NCBI GenBank assembly: GCA_032164245.1
Contig: JAVMKO010000003.1
Span: forward strand, 138,249,259 to 138,313,258
DNA from: Sternotherus odoratus
Taxonomy: Eukaryota > Chordata > Testudines > Kinosternidae
Direction: 5' to 3'
DNA: 64,000 bases
Under the pieces are notes generated by a model. It did not search any database and was not told where the DNA came from. It worked only from the letters and a program-made list of their open reading frames with translations. Both the position numbers and the translations under genes were made by a program. This document shows positions 44,018 to 57,400 of this stretch, piece by piece. Positions within the stretch are counted from its first letter, which is position 1, and every line of letters begins with the position of its first letter.

Positions 44018-46845
44018 GTTCATTTTTCTTACCACAATATCAAAACAAACAAACGTCCCTAATTATGATGAATATCCACCAAAGTCTCAAATCACGTGTA
44101 AGCTTCTAATTTCTTTTTACATACGGCAATTTTATTTGTGAGATTTTGTGTGTGGCTCCCAAATGCCATAAAACTCATCCTCAAATATTTACAGTGTGTT
44201 TATACTTGTGTTCATCTCTGAACAAATTGTTTGCCCTTATTTGAAAATGTGTTACAAGAACTCACAATGACAGATGATCTTTCAGGAGCAATCACAACAC
44301 AGAAGTGAAATTGAAGCAAGGCTGCTGCACTTCTTTGTATATCAAAGTGCACCAACCCACTTGAGACACAAGTCTGAACTGTAGCCACCATGGAAGGGCT
44401 AGGGTGGAGATGGAGGACAGTCTTCTTTTAACCTTTAATGTATGAACATGCACTTCATGGGTCAGTTTGTGCAGTACATGATGACATTCTGACACGCACA
44501 GCCTGAGGGGTTGATGTTACCCAGTCATTCAAATCACATAATTAATGTGCATCTGGGTTGCAATAATAAACAATTCTGATGTATATGCACTACAGGCAAA
44601 CTTCCCTGGTTAAGTAAACAATCCTTTCCCTAAAAATGGCTCCTATCCAAAACAAAGTTTTCAACTATCGACCAATCTGATTCTAAGTTTATAAATTCAC
44701 ATTCTGGGGTATCAACTATTTCAGCATCCTAAAGCTGAAAACAAGGTTGAAATCATTAAAGAATTATTTGACTCTGTATCTATAAATTTTATGTGCACAT
44801 GTCTACAGTATCTGTAGATATAATAGCCATGTTTAAAAACTTAAAAGTCAGAACAGTAATCAGTGATATAGAGCTTTGTTCTTTTACCAACATCTGTTTT
44901 ACTTTGAAGTAAACAGTGTATCAAAAACAGGAAAAAAACCCTACTTTTTCATGTTATTCATTGATTATTCCATAAACATATGCTTCATGTCAACCACAAT
45001 AATGATTAGAAATAGCTGCAATTTCACTGCTGACTACATATTGCTTTATACTGGATAGACTAAAAAAATGAAATGTGAACATCTTCTTTCGTAAGGATGT
45101 TTTTGAGTCTAAGTAGAAAAACAATTTCCCTCCAATTCATTTCCCCTTGAAAATCACTAGGACTGGTTCAAAATGAAAAAGTGAAAAAATAAACTGAAAT
45201 TTCCACAACTTTCCCACCTCCATTTTCCAACCAGCCGTAAGTTAGTCAAGACATGTTAAATTTCAATTTTTTATATTTCAAAATACTTGTTAATTCCCCC
45301 CCTCCCTTTTCAACTAACCCTAAAAAACAACAACCTCAAACCACTTCTATCACTTCTGTCCCATAAGATAAGATATTGGTGAAGATGCAGCATGAGCAGA
45401 AGTTGCAGTATGTAACATCAAGTATTGTCAATGGGCGTGTTTTAGATCAGAGAAAATATGAAAAACCTTTCAGAGGCAGAACATCCTTGTAAATGATGTG
45501 CCTGCAGTGAGGATTGCACCTTGATGGGTACATTCCTTGGCAGTAAAATGGATAAGAGACATGGCTGAAGATCATATTCATCACCCAAAAATATATTTAA
45601 AGGGTATAAGTCAGTCCAGGCTAGTGAATCTACTCACCCATGTACCATGCAGATTAATTCATATTTTCATTTGAATCAATGTTATTTTGCTTACACAAAA
45701 CCTCTGCTTATTCTGGGCAACTGGGAAGGTAGATTTCTATAAGGCTAGCATGAGGATAAGGCCCAGCCCATAAAGTCCCAGCCCAGCCCCACTGAAATAA
45801 CAAACATCATTGGACTAGGTTTTCGTCCATAGTCTCCTCTCAGTCCATGGGGCAGGGAGGGCAGGCATACAGGAACATATAGTTGTTTCTATGAAGCACA
45901 GTATTGCTGGTGGGTGTCCTGCCCTCAGAACACTTCTGCGGACATGAATTTTAAGGGGCAGGTCCTCATCTGGCCTAAATTGTCATGGCATCATGTCAGT
46001 GTTCGTGGAGCTATGATAACTTACAGTAGCTGAGAATGTGCCCTAGAAATTTTGTTCTGTTTTTAAATCCATGTTGTTTTTATAATAGCATTAAAATACT
46101 TACGTTAGAAAGCTTTGCAAGATCTCATTTGTTATCCATTATGATGCTCAGTATGACCTTAATGCTCCAGAACCATTCTACAATCAGAGTTTCCCATATT
46201 ATTTCTGCAAACACCTGGATCTGTAGTCTCTGGTAATTTCCCCCCTGACATGTATATTCATAAATTCTGTCAAACAAGTATTCTAGATTAATTTTTCACC
46301 CTAGCCAGATAGAGGGTCACTATTGGAAATAGCCATGACAAGTGAAATGACTCTTTTGTCCTCCACAGTTATGATGAGAATGAAATCAGAGGGCTTGGTT
46401 ACACATTAACAGTTGTACTTTCAATTAAATTTCTCTGAATGCAGGTGCCACTAAATGAGCTACTGATAACCAAGGCAAAGTTTAAAGGTCTTATTTGATC
46501 TCACGCCTGTTTGAGCCAGGAGTGCTTCTCAGCTGTTAAACATAGCTTGGCAAAAGAAAGAAAGAGAGAGCAAGGAGAATTTTAAAATTGGTTATAACAG
46601 TATTAGCAATGACCAAGTACATTTGATTAAAAGCCGGTGATAAGAGTGAGGTATTGTTAGTCTACATTATGGGTCTGATTCAAAATCCACTAAAGTCAAT
46701 GGAAACATTCCCAGCCAGTTCAGTGGGTTTGGATTGCACCCTTCATCGGCATTGTTATAGTCTTCGGCATTGAAGTCCTGCCCCTACCTAGGAAAAGCCC
46801 ATTTTAGGGCACCCTCAGGCCTGATCTAGATGCACTAGCTTGTAG
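44018..46845. other. Gene-free stretch
   Basis: Contains an opposite-strand fragment of the repeat seen at 4496 (about 45120-45245), and palindromic pieces at about 45960-46035 (GTCCTCATCTGGCCTAAATT) and 46670-46742. Otherwise nothing recognised. Confidence 0.5.
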
Positions 46846-47465
46846 TAAGGTCTGTCTACACTACAGTTGGGCGTGAGCCTCCCAGCTCGGGTAGACAGAG
46901 TTGTGTGAGCAGCGCTCCAGCCAGCATGTTAAAATAGCAGTGTGGGTGTTCCAGCTCAGGCTTTTGAGCCTAGAACAGGGGCGGCCAACCTGAGCCTGAG
47001 GAGGAGCCAGAATTTACCAATGAACATTGCCAAAGAGCCACAGTAATACATCAGCAGCCCCCCATGTCTCCCACCCACCACAATCAGCTGTTTTGCAGTG
47101 TGCAGGAGGCTCTGGTGGGGAGCGGGGAGGAGCAAGGGCATGGCAAGCTCAGGGGAAGGGGTAGAGTGGTGGCAGGACCTGGGGCAGAACAGGGCGATGA
47201 GCAGTAAGCACCCCACAGCACATTGGAAAGTTAGCATCTGTAGCTCCAGCCATGGACTCAGCACCTATGCAAGGAACTACATATTAACCTCCGGAGCCAC
47301 AGGTTGGCCACCCCTGGCCTAGGTTGGTGGGTGGGTGAGAGATCCTGAACAGCCTAAGCTGTAATGTTCACACTGTTCTTTTTAGCACACTGGTGCAAGC
47401 CCCGCTATTGTGAATCTGTCGACCCAAGCTGGGAAACTCGCTCCAGCTGCAGTGTAGACATAACT
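46846..47465. mobile_element. GTCTACACT-type MITE split by a hAT MITE
   Basis: Left end GGTCTGTCTACACTACAG with CTCCCAGCTCGGGTAGACAG; right end GTCGACCCAAGCTGGGAAAC with CCAGCTGCAGTGTAGACATA. The two halves are inverted and separated by the element at 46976-47316. Confidence 0.8.
46976..47316. mobile_element. hAT MITE nested in another MITE
   Basis: Inverted ends CAGGGGCGGCCAACCTGAGC at left and, on the opposite strand at right, CAGGGGTGGCCAACCTGTGG. Flanks GCCTAGAA (46968-46975) and GCCTAGGT (47317-47324) match at 6 of 8 positions, consistent with an aged 8-bp duplication. Non-coding. Confidence 0.87.
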
Positions 47466-47469
47466 TAGA

Positions 47470-48118
47470 TGCCATTGTGCCAGGAGTTCACATCACTTTA
47501 AAACTCCTGGTCTGATTTTTTTAAACAAACTTTCAAGGAAAATTCTGCCTTGTAAAGCGAGGCGCCGTGTGACTTTCATCGTCTTCTTTTTGAGGATGTT
47601 AAGGAGAGTTGAAAACCAGATTTATAATGGCATCTTTAACTGTAGACCTATTACCACCACTACATAATTACCACCAGCATCACCTCCCCCACACCATTCA
47701 TCGATTTTTCCTCTCTAAGTGCATTAAATGAGCTATTGCTAATGGATGAGTTGTCTCTGGAGTCATAGAGATTAATGAACCAAATTTGGGAGGCAGACTG
47801 GATTTTTTTTTTTTAAATAATGATCAAAAAGTGAACCTTTCCCCACAGATGTTTCTAATGCAACTCAGACCAGGTGGAAAACACTAACTAGAACTAAATT
47901 TGCCTCATTGGAAATAAAATTGGAGTGGAGATTCCCATCGAAATTATGCTTAAATTAAGAACAAGAAAGTTGTATTTTTTTATTTGATGACGAAGCTAAA
48001 ATTGTTTAAAACAGTTCACGTAGACACCAAAGAATCCCATTTGGATAATGTTGATAATGGGCCAAACTAATTCTACACCTCCTAAATAATGCTTATATAT
48101 ATCCACATAGGGGAGAAC
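47470..48118. other. Gene-free stretch
   Basis: A poly(T) run near 47802 only. Confidence 0.5.
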
Positions 48119-48123
48119 AGCAC

Positions 48124-48569
48124 TGTGACAGGGCAGGGGTCTGTCTCTTAAAGATGCCCCGCCTCTTTAAGTTAAAACCCTGCTTGCCGGCAGGAGGCTG
48201 AGGGGAGGGGCTGGCCCTGGTCACCAGGTAGATGCAGCTGCAAGCCCTAGCGAGGGTTAATGCACAGAGCTTGGCTGGGTTGAAGGGCTACAGCTGCGGA
48301 GGGAGGTAGGAGGGATTATAAAAATGCCCGGCAGGGAGAGGAAGGTTGTAACGCTGTTTGCATGCTGTGGGAAAGGTACATCGAGCGCCTCGAGAATTGA
48401 GGCCCAAGATTGAGGGGCCACTGTTAGGGGATTGTGGGGAGCACTGGTTGTTTCACTGAAGCCATAAGAAGCGCACTGTAAATAAAGGACACTTGGGTGT
48501 AACACTAAAAGCAGTGTCAAGACTTTATAAGCAGCGGAGAGAACACAGGGCGGCCCGGACCCTGTGACA
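48124..48569 (+). mobile_element. Solo LTR with perfect 5-bp target duplication
   Basis: Flanked by AGCAC at 48119-48123 and 48570-48574. Starts TGTGACAGGG and ends CCCTGTGACA, a 10-bp inverted end with the TG...CA termini of LTRs. TATAAAAA at 48317-48324 fits the U3 promoter and AATAAA at 48481-48486 the R-region poly(A) signal, so the orientation is +. No internal retroelement genes are next to it, so it arose by LTR-LTR recombination. 446 bp. Confidence 0.92.
48317..48324 (+). promoter_or_regulatory. TATA box of the solo LTR
   Basis: TATAAAAA placed 164 bp before the AATAAA signal at 48481, in the U3-R arrangement expected of an LTR. Confidence 0.6.
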
Positions 48570-48574
48570 AGCAC

Positions 48575-50039
48575 CCTTAAAAACATGCTAGAGAATATCA
48601 GCATGCAAAGCAATTTGTTCCCATCCGTGAGTTACAACCATACACCACCAGATTTACTAAAGAAAATTGACTTCAAGTAGTTCATTAAAAGCTTGATCCA
48701 ACACACTTTGAAGTCAATGGAAAGACTGTTACTGGCATTAGTGGGTTTTGGAATGGGCTTGAAGCAATCATCAGTTCAGTGCTGGCTGCTATTGGATGAT
48801 ACTTGCTACCATCTGTTAAGGGGTGGTTAGGTGGCTTGGTAAAACCAATATTAAATCCAAAACCAAAGTGGATAAAATAGCTCCATGTCCCATTTCTTAC
48901 TTCTTACTCAGTTTGGGAGAAACCTGGTTCTGATATTGACCCATCTCTAATTTTTCATAACCCTGAAACTGAAGGTTTTTTCGTTGTGAAAGGTAAGCGA
49001 GTAGGAGCTATTGTGAGCCATATCTTAGCTGTACTAGCTCTGCTAATAATATGTAGGCAAACCATAGACTACTGCAGATTCCCACAGCAGAAATTAGGCC
49101 AGTTCCCTGTTGCCTTGCACCGTATCTAGTCATTTATTAAAGCAGTGCAGACTCAGAGTGAGTGTGAATGCTGCCATTTTGCTCTCATGGTGTGGAGCAC
49201 CCAAGATACAGAGGCATAGTGAATCAGGGGCCCTGTTTGGTGAAATTCCTGCTCTCTCAAATCATCGCATGGGGTAAGAGCTGAGTTTGTTTTAATGTAG
49301 CATTTGGCTTTATTTCACTGTACCATACAGAATGGAATAAAATACAATGATTACAATTTAGATTAAAACCCATTTTCTCTGTCTGAAAAGACAAGTTCTT
49401 CTTTTGTCCTTGATACTGACAACAGTCAGGGTCACCGAGCAAAGCTAAACCGTCTGAGCATAGGCACAGAGGGCTCCCCCCAAAGACTCTTCCATCACTG
49501 ATCTGATACCCTGCAGCCTCAGGGATGCAATATATCCCTAGGTTTTCATGCCAGAAGCCACACTCATGATCTTTTAGTCTGACCCATTCATCACACAGTA
49601 CCTTTTCCATCAATTTCTGGTTGAACTAGAGCATGTATTGTAGAAAGTTGTCCATAGTGAATTGGGACTTCCGAGGATGGAGTTTCCACCACATAGCTCC
49701 TGCTGCTGCAGTGCCCCCCACTTCTGCATGAGGAACGGCTGGTGCAGTCCTGCAGTTGTGCATCCACCCTTCCCCCAAAATGCCGATCTGTCGTGGGGCT
49801 TAGGAAACTCCCATGGGGCTCTGATCTAGTCACTTCTTGTGTGTGCTCCCGCACAGGCTGATGCCCTCTGTCCCACATAGCAGATCCCCATTAGTTCCCC
49901 GGTGTTCCAGGCCTTCCACAGCTGTAGGAAAGAATTAGCCCCAAGGAATATATATTCTGATAGGGGCATTGCCATTTACAATCCACTGTGGTTCATGTTA
50001 TTTTCTGAGTGCAATAGGCACAAGGAGGTTAAGCTATAC
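48575..50039. other. Gene-free stretch
   Basis: A GAAGTCAATGGAAAG palindromic piece at about 48688-48768. The block 49400-49910 is somewhat GC-richer and may be an unclassified repeat; minus-strand open frames there have no recognised domain. Confidence 0.4.
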
Positions 50040-50640
50040 ATGTACCAAAAATAGGCACTTTGTTCATCCCAACAGCCCAACACCAGGTACGGTTCCGACC
50101 GGAGGCTCTCACTACATCTTCCTGGTACAGTTCCAGCTCTTCCCTGGAGACATCAGCAGGCTCACTTTTTTTATCATTTCCCAGCCTTCAGCCCTCTCTG
50201 GCCCTCTGGCTTCACTCTGCAGTTCATCCAGCAGACATCTCCCTCCGCATCTGCTCTCTGCCCTCTCTGGCCATGGTTCTCTGGCCTGGGGAAGTTTGTA
50301 GGTGGACCCCTGCCTGCCTTTCTGCCTTCTGCTTTGATGAGCCTCACCTGACTCAACGGCTCAACTCTCACCACTCCGTCCTTCAGGGGCATCCCCTCCC
50401 TGAAGCTCTCAGCCCAGCTCTCCTCTTCCTACGAGCTCTCTTTACCCTCAGGAGTTTGTTTTTCTTCCTTTTCTAAACTATGGGTTCTAAAATATTCCTC
50501 TGGCCTCACTGGCTCTCTCAGGATTCTGGGCTCTCTTCTGAACTCTCATTTATAACTTCCAGAGCAGCCCCACTCTACTCATTATACCACGCTAGGGTGC
50601 ACCTGGACTGCAACAGGACAGCCAAGCCCCATTTCATTTG
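50040..50640 (-). repeat. Possible LTR-derived fragment
   Basis: C/T-rich sequence (ACTACATCTTCCTGGTACAG, CAGCTCTTCCCTGG, CACCTGACTCAACGGCTC) similar in texture to the minus-strand LTR at 60386. No ends or target duplication found. Confidence 0.3.
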
Positions 50641-50682
50641 AGGGACCAGATACCTTGCAGTAAATTAGGGACACAGAAACTG

Positions 50683-50880
50683 CCCTACGGTACCAGATCA
50701 GTTGTCCAACAGTCCAGTGTCCTGCATCTGACATTGACCAATACCAGCTGCTTCAGAGGAAGGTGTAAGAATCCCACAGTTGGTAGCTAGGGGACAACCT
50801 TCCCCTCTTGGAAAGTTTCTTCCTAACCCTCCCTCGTTTAAAGTTGGCTCACGTCTTAAAGCACGTCAGTGTCGCTGGTG
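50683..50880 (+). mobile_element. CR1-associated repeat fragment, second copy
   Basis: Diverged copy of the 27841 repeat: CCCTACGGTACCAGATCAGT, CAGTCCAGTGTCCTGCATCTG, GACATTGACCAATACCAGCTG then GCTAGGGGACAACC. Confidence 0.55.
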
Positions 50881-53600
50881 ATCCTGGCACTCGCACTGCA
50901 TGACTTGGTCACAAAAGTTGCAGGAGTGTCAAGCTGTGATTATATGTATGGATGGAAAAATGATCAAGGTCAGCAGGGCTCCCTTCCTGATAATATTAAA
51001 AGGTACGTTCTTAAGCTCTGATACAGCCCCGTACCTCCAGTGTCATCCTGAAATTCACGATAGTCCCTGAGAGATTGGCAAATGGAGCAGTCAGAATGGC
51101 AGATCAGATAAACCCTTTGACTGCTCAAAGCTCTGGCCAGAAAACCCTCCCTCGTTTTTTCACAGAATTGCAGTGATGCCAGTGGGAGTCTTTCCATTGG
51201 TATTAGTGGAATATGGATCAGGCCCCTGGACTTGGAATGAAAGTATTTCATATAAGGGGTTATGGTGAAATTTTGTCCTGATTTGGCATTGTTCAAATTC
51301 ACAACAAGCGAGGGGAAAATAATTTAGAGGGTTTTTTTCAGCCTTTTGCTGCCCAGCCTCCAATATCTGTCAATGCTCAGCACAACAGAAGAAAAAGCAC
51401 AAGCCTCCTAATATGTTCAAGTATTTTAAGGCCTAATCCTGCACATTCTATTCAAGTCAGTGGGGATTTGGGGCACTCAAGGAAAGCAGAATCAGTGCCT
51501 TAGTGCCTTGCATGATGATGTAATTGTTGTATTTCATATAATGTATTTAATAGCCAGGCTAAAGCAACAGGGCAACCCACATTCAAGAAAACATCCTACC
51601 AGATAAGTGAACAAACCACTGATTACATGTCTTTGGTTGCCTATTGTGCATTGTTAGGAAATCAAAATGACTCTAGCAAGCTTCTAATAGTAACGGCACC
51701 AGCGAGACTTATCAGAAGCAGACTGCTTTTTGTACAAATGGGCCTGATAAAGACCGTGCAGCGGAGCAGACAACAATTTAAACCTGTAGAATGAACAAAG
51801 ATGTATAGCTTATCTCTTGGGGGGCATTTTCCATGCCTTCAGAGTATCTGACAGTGGAGCCAGTGTGAATATGTACTTTGCATGATAACAGCTACATATG
51901 TAGCCTGTACTTTTCACATTGTCTGGGTCTGAGCATGCATAGCTTCCTGTCTAATGATGCAAGGCAGGTTAACTCTGGCACATGGGATCTGCCACCACTT
52001 CAGCAATCCTGGCTTCAACATTCAAGGTGATTAAAGCCTTTATCTTAGGCTGAGAATGGGCTACACTGATCATTTCCCACTGCTGCTGCTAGAACTGGCC
52101 TTGGGACAAATGCAAGTAGTATTTTAAACCAGCTTTTAATACAATTTTTGGTCGCAAAATGAAATTTCAGGGAGTGTCTCTCACTTTCTACTATTCTGAG
52201 TGAAGCAGATTTGCTGTTAATTTATTTTTATTCAGTTGTCTCTCTCCCTCCAGGAAATACACAAGCCTCACTTTTATGAGAAAGCCCTAAATTCTCTCAC
52301 TAGGATTCTTCCCATCAGAAACATACAAACCTTCTTCTGGCTCTGCATGTTTGGTAGATCAAGAGCCAGCTATAACTATACCCAGCTATAACTATACCCA
52401 GAATCTATACACTTGGGATCAGATTGTTGAGGCAGATGCTGATCTCATTCACACTGGCTGAAGACAATGGAATTACTCTGTATTTACACTGGTGCAACTC
52501 ATAACAGCCTCTCTTTGTGTGTGTGTCTACATTTCTTATCTGTTTAGGTCTTTGTGGTGCACTTATCAGCAATGTATCTGGTCCATTGAGGACTTGCTCT
52601 GGCTCCTATTGAAAAAAAACTTCCCTTGATTTCAGCTGGTACAAGACTGGCCTGAGTTTACAGCAATTACAGTATTGGGCTCTTTCAGTGTTACATGAAC
52701 TGCAGATTGGTTCCATCTGTAGCAGTTTCATGAAAGGAAAAGCAAGGACATTTTGCCAGAAGAGGAGACGACATCAGGGGAAAGGCCAGAAAGTGGTTTA
52801 TACAACAAGTCTGAGTTGACATTAAAATAATGGGATTCTCGCCTGTATGAATAAAATGTCATAACAAAATAGTGAAGGAAATGCCATGATATCATTGTTT
52901 CTGGACTGTCCCAAAGTGAAAGGCTCCATATTTCAGAAAAATGATGCATGATTTTATGGAACACATATAATATCCATGGCATTAAGGAAGTGTTCTTATT
53001 TACTGAAATATAAGCATTGCATCTCTGTGTTAGTCTCATTGGAAACTAATGACTTGTTTTGGTTACAAAAAGACAGATATTCACCGTGGAAATAAAGCTC
53101 ACAGAAACAAAAGAATTAAGAGAAACAGGAAGATCTGCTAACAACCAAATGGTTTGAAGAAAGCTGGACTGGGTGATGTTGCAAATCATTCACATCTGAA
53201 TGGTAAAACATATATAATAGTAACAGTGGACCTGATCCTGGATTTCCCTGAGAATATAAACGCCATTTACTATAATAGGGATTGTGGAGTTTCAAATAAT
53301 TACCTCAGTTACACCCCTGCCATCTTACTGTTTTCAAATTACAGCCTCACTCACACCTGTATGATTCCACCGTCTGTGGTGGCAATCTGGCCCTGCAATT
53401 GGCATGTAGAGCCATCAATAATCTGCTGATACAGAAGCCACGAGAGGCTCCAGCTGCCCCTCCTATACTTGTTTTCACCCTGCTGGTCTGATGAGGGTAA
53501 GGCATGGAATAAACTAATATTATTTTGGTATATCCAGAGCCCTGTGGGTGTGCATCATGCTCCACAGACAAATGTAGGAGGAATTGATGACCTGTTCCTG
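50881..53600. other. Gene-free stretch with one candidate conserved block
   Basis: Palindromic pieces at 51427-51502 and 52410-52510, a 16-bp direct repeat (AGCTATAACTATACCC, twice, about 52368-52400). The block 51510-51790 is repeat-free with ACATTCAAGAAAACATC, TTGCCTATTGTGCATTGTTA and CAACAATTTAAACC, a candidate conserved element. Confidence 0.35.
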
Positions 53601-53639
53601 CGGTGATAACACTTCATGTGAGCAGTTTAGCTCCCTGTA

Positions 53640-54440
53640 GCAAAGCGGTGACTCACCCCTGCGGTACCTCCTGCTGGTCATCCCAGGAATTAGCTCTTCC
53701 AGCATCTGGAGCACCCTTTGCAGGCCGGTGTCCCACTTGCCTCTGGCCCCATGTCCCTCCCTGGACCCTGGTGCCCTCTTCCCTAGGGTGCTGTGCCCCT
53801 GCAGTATCCCCACGGTCTCAGGGTCTCCCCTCCCTGGGGAACCCCCACCCCCTATCCCCACCTTGCCTCAGTCTAGGCAACTGCAAGTCACCACTTACCC
53901 CTGTTCACTGGGTCAGACTGCAGTATAATTACCACTCATCACAGGCAAGAAAGGTTTGGCTTGCTGCCTCTCCTGCCATGGGCTGTCCCCTGCAACCCCA
54001 GTACCCTTTGTTGGGCTGTCCCCTAGGCCCTGTATCTTGGAGGTTTCCAGGCCAGAGCTCCCGCAGCTCCTCTTGCCTTGCCCCAGCCCTGCTCCACTCT
54101 AAATATCCTGTCAAGATCCCCAGCAGCCAGGCCTGTCTACCTCCACAGACAGAGAAGACACTATCCTCCAGAGGCCCCTGCCTCTCAGCCTTGTTCTAAG
54201 GGCCTGCTAGTCTGTTTGGGGCGTGGCCACCCAGCTGAGCCTACTTTCCCAATCAGCCTGGGCCCTTGCTTGCTCCCAGCCACCACCCTATCCTGGTCTG
54301 TTTCAAGGCCTTTTTCCTGGAGCAGGGCAGCCACCCGGCTTTACTCCCTCAATTTTCTTTGACTTCAGTGTGAGCAGAGAGCACCCAGAACCTCTCAGAA
54401 GAACTCATCTGTAGTCCACATGCACACAGGGGAGGGAGAC
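53640..54440 (-). mobile_element. LTR-like element, minus strand, ends unclear
   Basis: Shares GGTACCTCCTGCTGGTCATC and CCAGGAATTAGCTCTTCCAG with the start of the LTR at 60386 (CTGGCCACTCTGGGGATTAG). GC-rich, C-biased on + strand; CCAATCAGCC near 54250 may be a CCAAT-type site. No TG...CA ends or duplication visible. The 198-aa + frame is an antisense artefact. Confidence 0.5.
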
Positions 54441-57400
54441 AGCATCCATGTTTACAAAGATACTGAAGCGATGCACTTTAAGAGAAGGAAGAAGTGGGAT
54501 TTCTAAGCATGGACTAAGGTCCATAGTGGTCCGGGTTCTGGCCCCTTCAAGCTGTTCTGGCAGAGCAAAGGGGCCAGGGAGCTGCCATGACCAGATTCCC
54601 CCAGGACTGGTGGCACAGATTTGATCTAGGGGCCATGATATGGGTGTGGCTGGAGTGTCACTGTAATTAGGCTTCCCCAGGACTGATGGAGTAGGAACTT
54701 GGCTGTTACCATGCCAGCCAGGGCAAATTAGGCTGCGCTAGCTGATATCAAGGACCAGATCAGCCTTGGGGTAGCCTTAGTATGGCAGGTATGCGTGTAA
54801 GGTATCAAAGTCACTTTTGGTCTCCCTTTAAGCCCCGCACTGAACATAGCTCAACTAGACCTAAGGTCCTCACATAGCAGGAAAAAAAATAAATCACAGG
54901 TTTGTAGTAGCTGCTTGCACAATCACGACAGCAGCACAGAACTGAATGTCCCTGAATTTTTGGATATTGTGAGAAAGTTGTTATCTGGCAACACTGCATT
55001 ACCCTTCCAGGTATGGATGAGCCCCCTTTTGAAACACATGTAATCACTCCTAGCACTGCAGGGCCTATTTTCAAACCTGGCACCGCAGTTCAAACACCCT
55101 ATTAGAGAGCTGGATCTAAAGCTTTCTGAAGTCAAAACGAAAGATTTATATTGGTTCCAACAGGCTGTGGATTGGTCCTCATATTTTATAAGCATTACCA
55201 CTGCCCATTTCCTTATGGTTTAGTCCAGAAAACACTGGAATGGTCTAACATTTAGCAGCACAATCAAAAATTTAAGCTGCAGTTAATAAACATGGAGCTG
55301 AAGGAAAGCTATCACTGCTCTGCCCCTCAAGCATGGCCACTCCTAATCAAGAGAAATGGGAGAAGTTTGGTGTATGGAGAATGGATACTGTTTATCCCAT
55401 CCTCTTTTTCAGATAGACGTCTATCATTCCAAACAGCTGCCTGCAATATGTATGGTCATGTATCTTGGGCGAGGCATTTTGATACTCTTGGAGGTTAACA
55501 TTTTTTAAAAAAGTTATTGAAAAAGTCCACACTTTGAAAATTATACTCATACTGCAGATAGTTATAAAAAGGGACGTGTATGAACCAGTTTGAAATCCAC
55601 ACATAACTTTCCATGTGGTTCACATATGTGTGAAATGGGCATGTTTTTATGAATCATTTGTATACTCCCTGGCCAGGATCCTGTGTTTAAACAATTGAGG
55701 AAACAACACAATACAGCTGCATAAGGAATTTTTTGGTTCATAAATAGGATCTATAGATTTTAAAAGCTGCATTTCAAGCAATAAAGAAATTGTCCATATT
55801 GCTGGAATGTATTTCATGCTTTGATAAAATCATTCGTTCTTTTGGTCTGGAAAGAAGGACCTAAGCACATGAGATTGATGCCAACATAACATTGTTATAG
55901 TTATTAATAGTCAAGGCTGAAAGTGCTATTCATTACGAAGATATCAAAACAGGCCTATCTAATTTGGCAAGAAAGAGTAGATCTGGTGTTTCTAAAAATT
56001 AACAACACCTAATTAAACGAAATAGTTCAGACTTGGATAGTTGAACATTAAAACACTGAACAAATTAAATGTAAAAGGTACTGTATTTACTGGCAGTTCC
56101 TTCAAAATATTTCTAAAACTTTTCCCCCCTAAAGACCCTGTAATGAATAGTAGATTAGAAGAAATTGGCCCCATTTCTTGTACTGAGTGATCTGAAATAT
56201 CTCCTTTTGGAATAGATGCAGGCAGTATCAACAAAAACTAAAGACCTTGAAAGCAAATACTTGCCAAAATATAATGTTGATTTTGGACAATTTGAATACT
56301 TTGGGGGTCAAATGCACTGATTGAGTGGTAGGATGGCACATACAGATAAATTGCGTAGTCTTCCCCTTCTTTGAGATGAGAAGATGAAGCATGTCTAAAG
56401 TCTATCTTATTATCTAAAGATAACAGACCTTATTCTGATCTCATTTCAACACAGGAAGTTAGGAACCAGGAAGCTAGGAATAACTCAACTGAAGTTAGTG
56501 ACATTACACTGGAGTGAAACTAGTGTGAGACCAGAATCAGGTTCAAAATATATATGGATGGGATTTTCACATGAACCTAAAGAGAGAAAGGCAATGGGAT
56601 TTGAGTGACTATGGGAGTTGGGTATCTAATTCCCTTAGGTTCCTTTGAAATCCCAACCTATATTTTTAAAAGAACATATTTATGTTTGTTTGTGTACAGA
56701 ACTCACCCGGGGCTAAATTGTGGCATTCAGCTGTACCACTGTGTTGGTGGCGAAGTAAAATCCTATCACCTCAGAGGTAGCACAAGGCAGCACTCTCCTT
56801 CTGACAGTGCTTCCCAGAGCTCTCCAGTAAGGGAGAAAGAGTAAAATCCAACACTCATTTAAGGGTTGGAGCATATCACTTCCCCCATAGCTGGCCTGTT
56901 TTGTTGGCTGGTGCATAGGCTTTTTGATGAAATGGTTCCCAATGGGTGCAACTCAATAGCAGCTTACTGGCCTTACCCTTCAGTGGTATTTTAAAATGCC
57001 TTTCCACGAAAGCTCACTCAGAGTATTTTTGTTCAGATTAGTTTTGGAAACAGATGATCTCTACAGGTATCTAATAGATTTCAAAAAGTAAGTGATTCCC
57101 CTACCCAGAATGCAATCAAATAAAACTCACTCAGTGTGTTCATGTTGAGTCCAGATACTAAGAATAGGGGGTGGGGGTGTTGATATGAGAGATGAGGGGC
57201 ATTTCTGGAAGTTTTATAGTCTTTGGAAGAAAGCAAAGAAAAAAATATTACATTTTAACAAATAAATAAAATGTAACTGACTTTAACTTTACACAAAAAG
57301 TTCACTTTAACTTTACACAAAAGCTTTTAACTACAGTTAAGAGTCTGCCTACACCCTGAGTTGTCTATTCAACATGCCGTTATGCGATTCACTTCAAAAG

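Noticed and set aside
49257..49878. Adjacent minus-strand frames of 118 and 95 aa with several cysteines.
   Set aside because: No recognised domain or splice structure; the block is probably an unclassified repeat.
53603..54199. 198-aa + strand frame rich in Pro, Ser and Leu.
   Set aside because: Lies antisense in an LTR-like GC-rich repeat.
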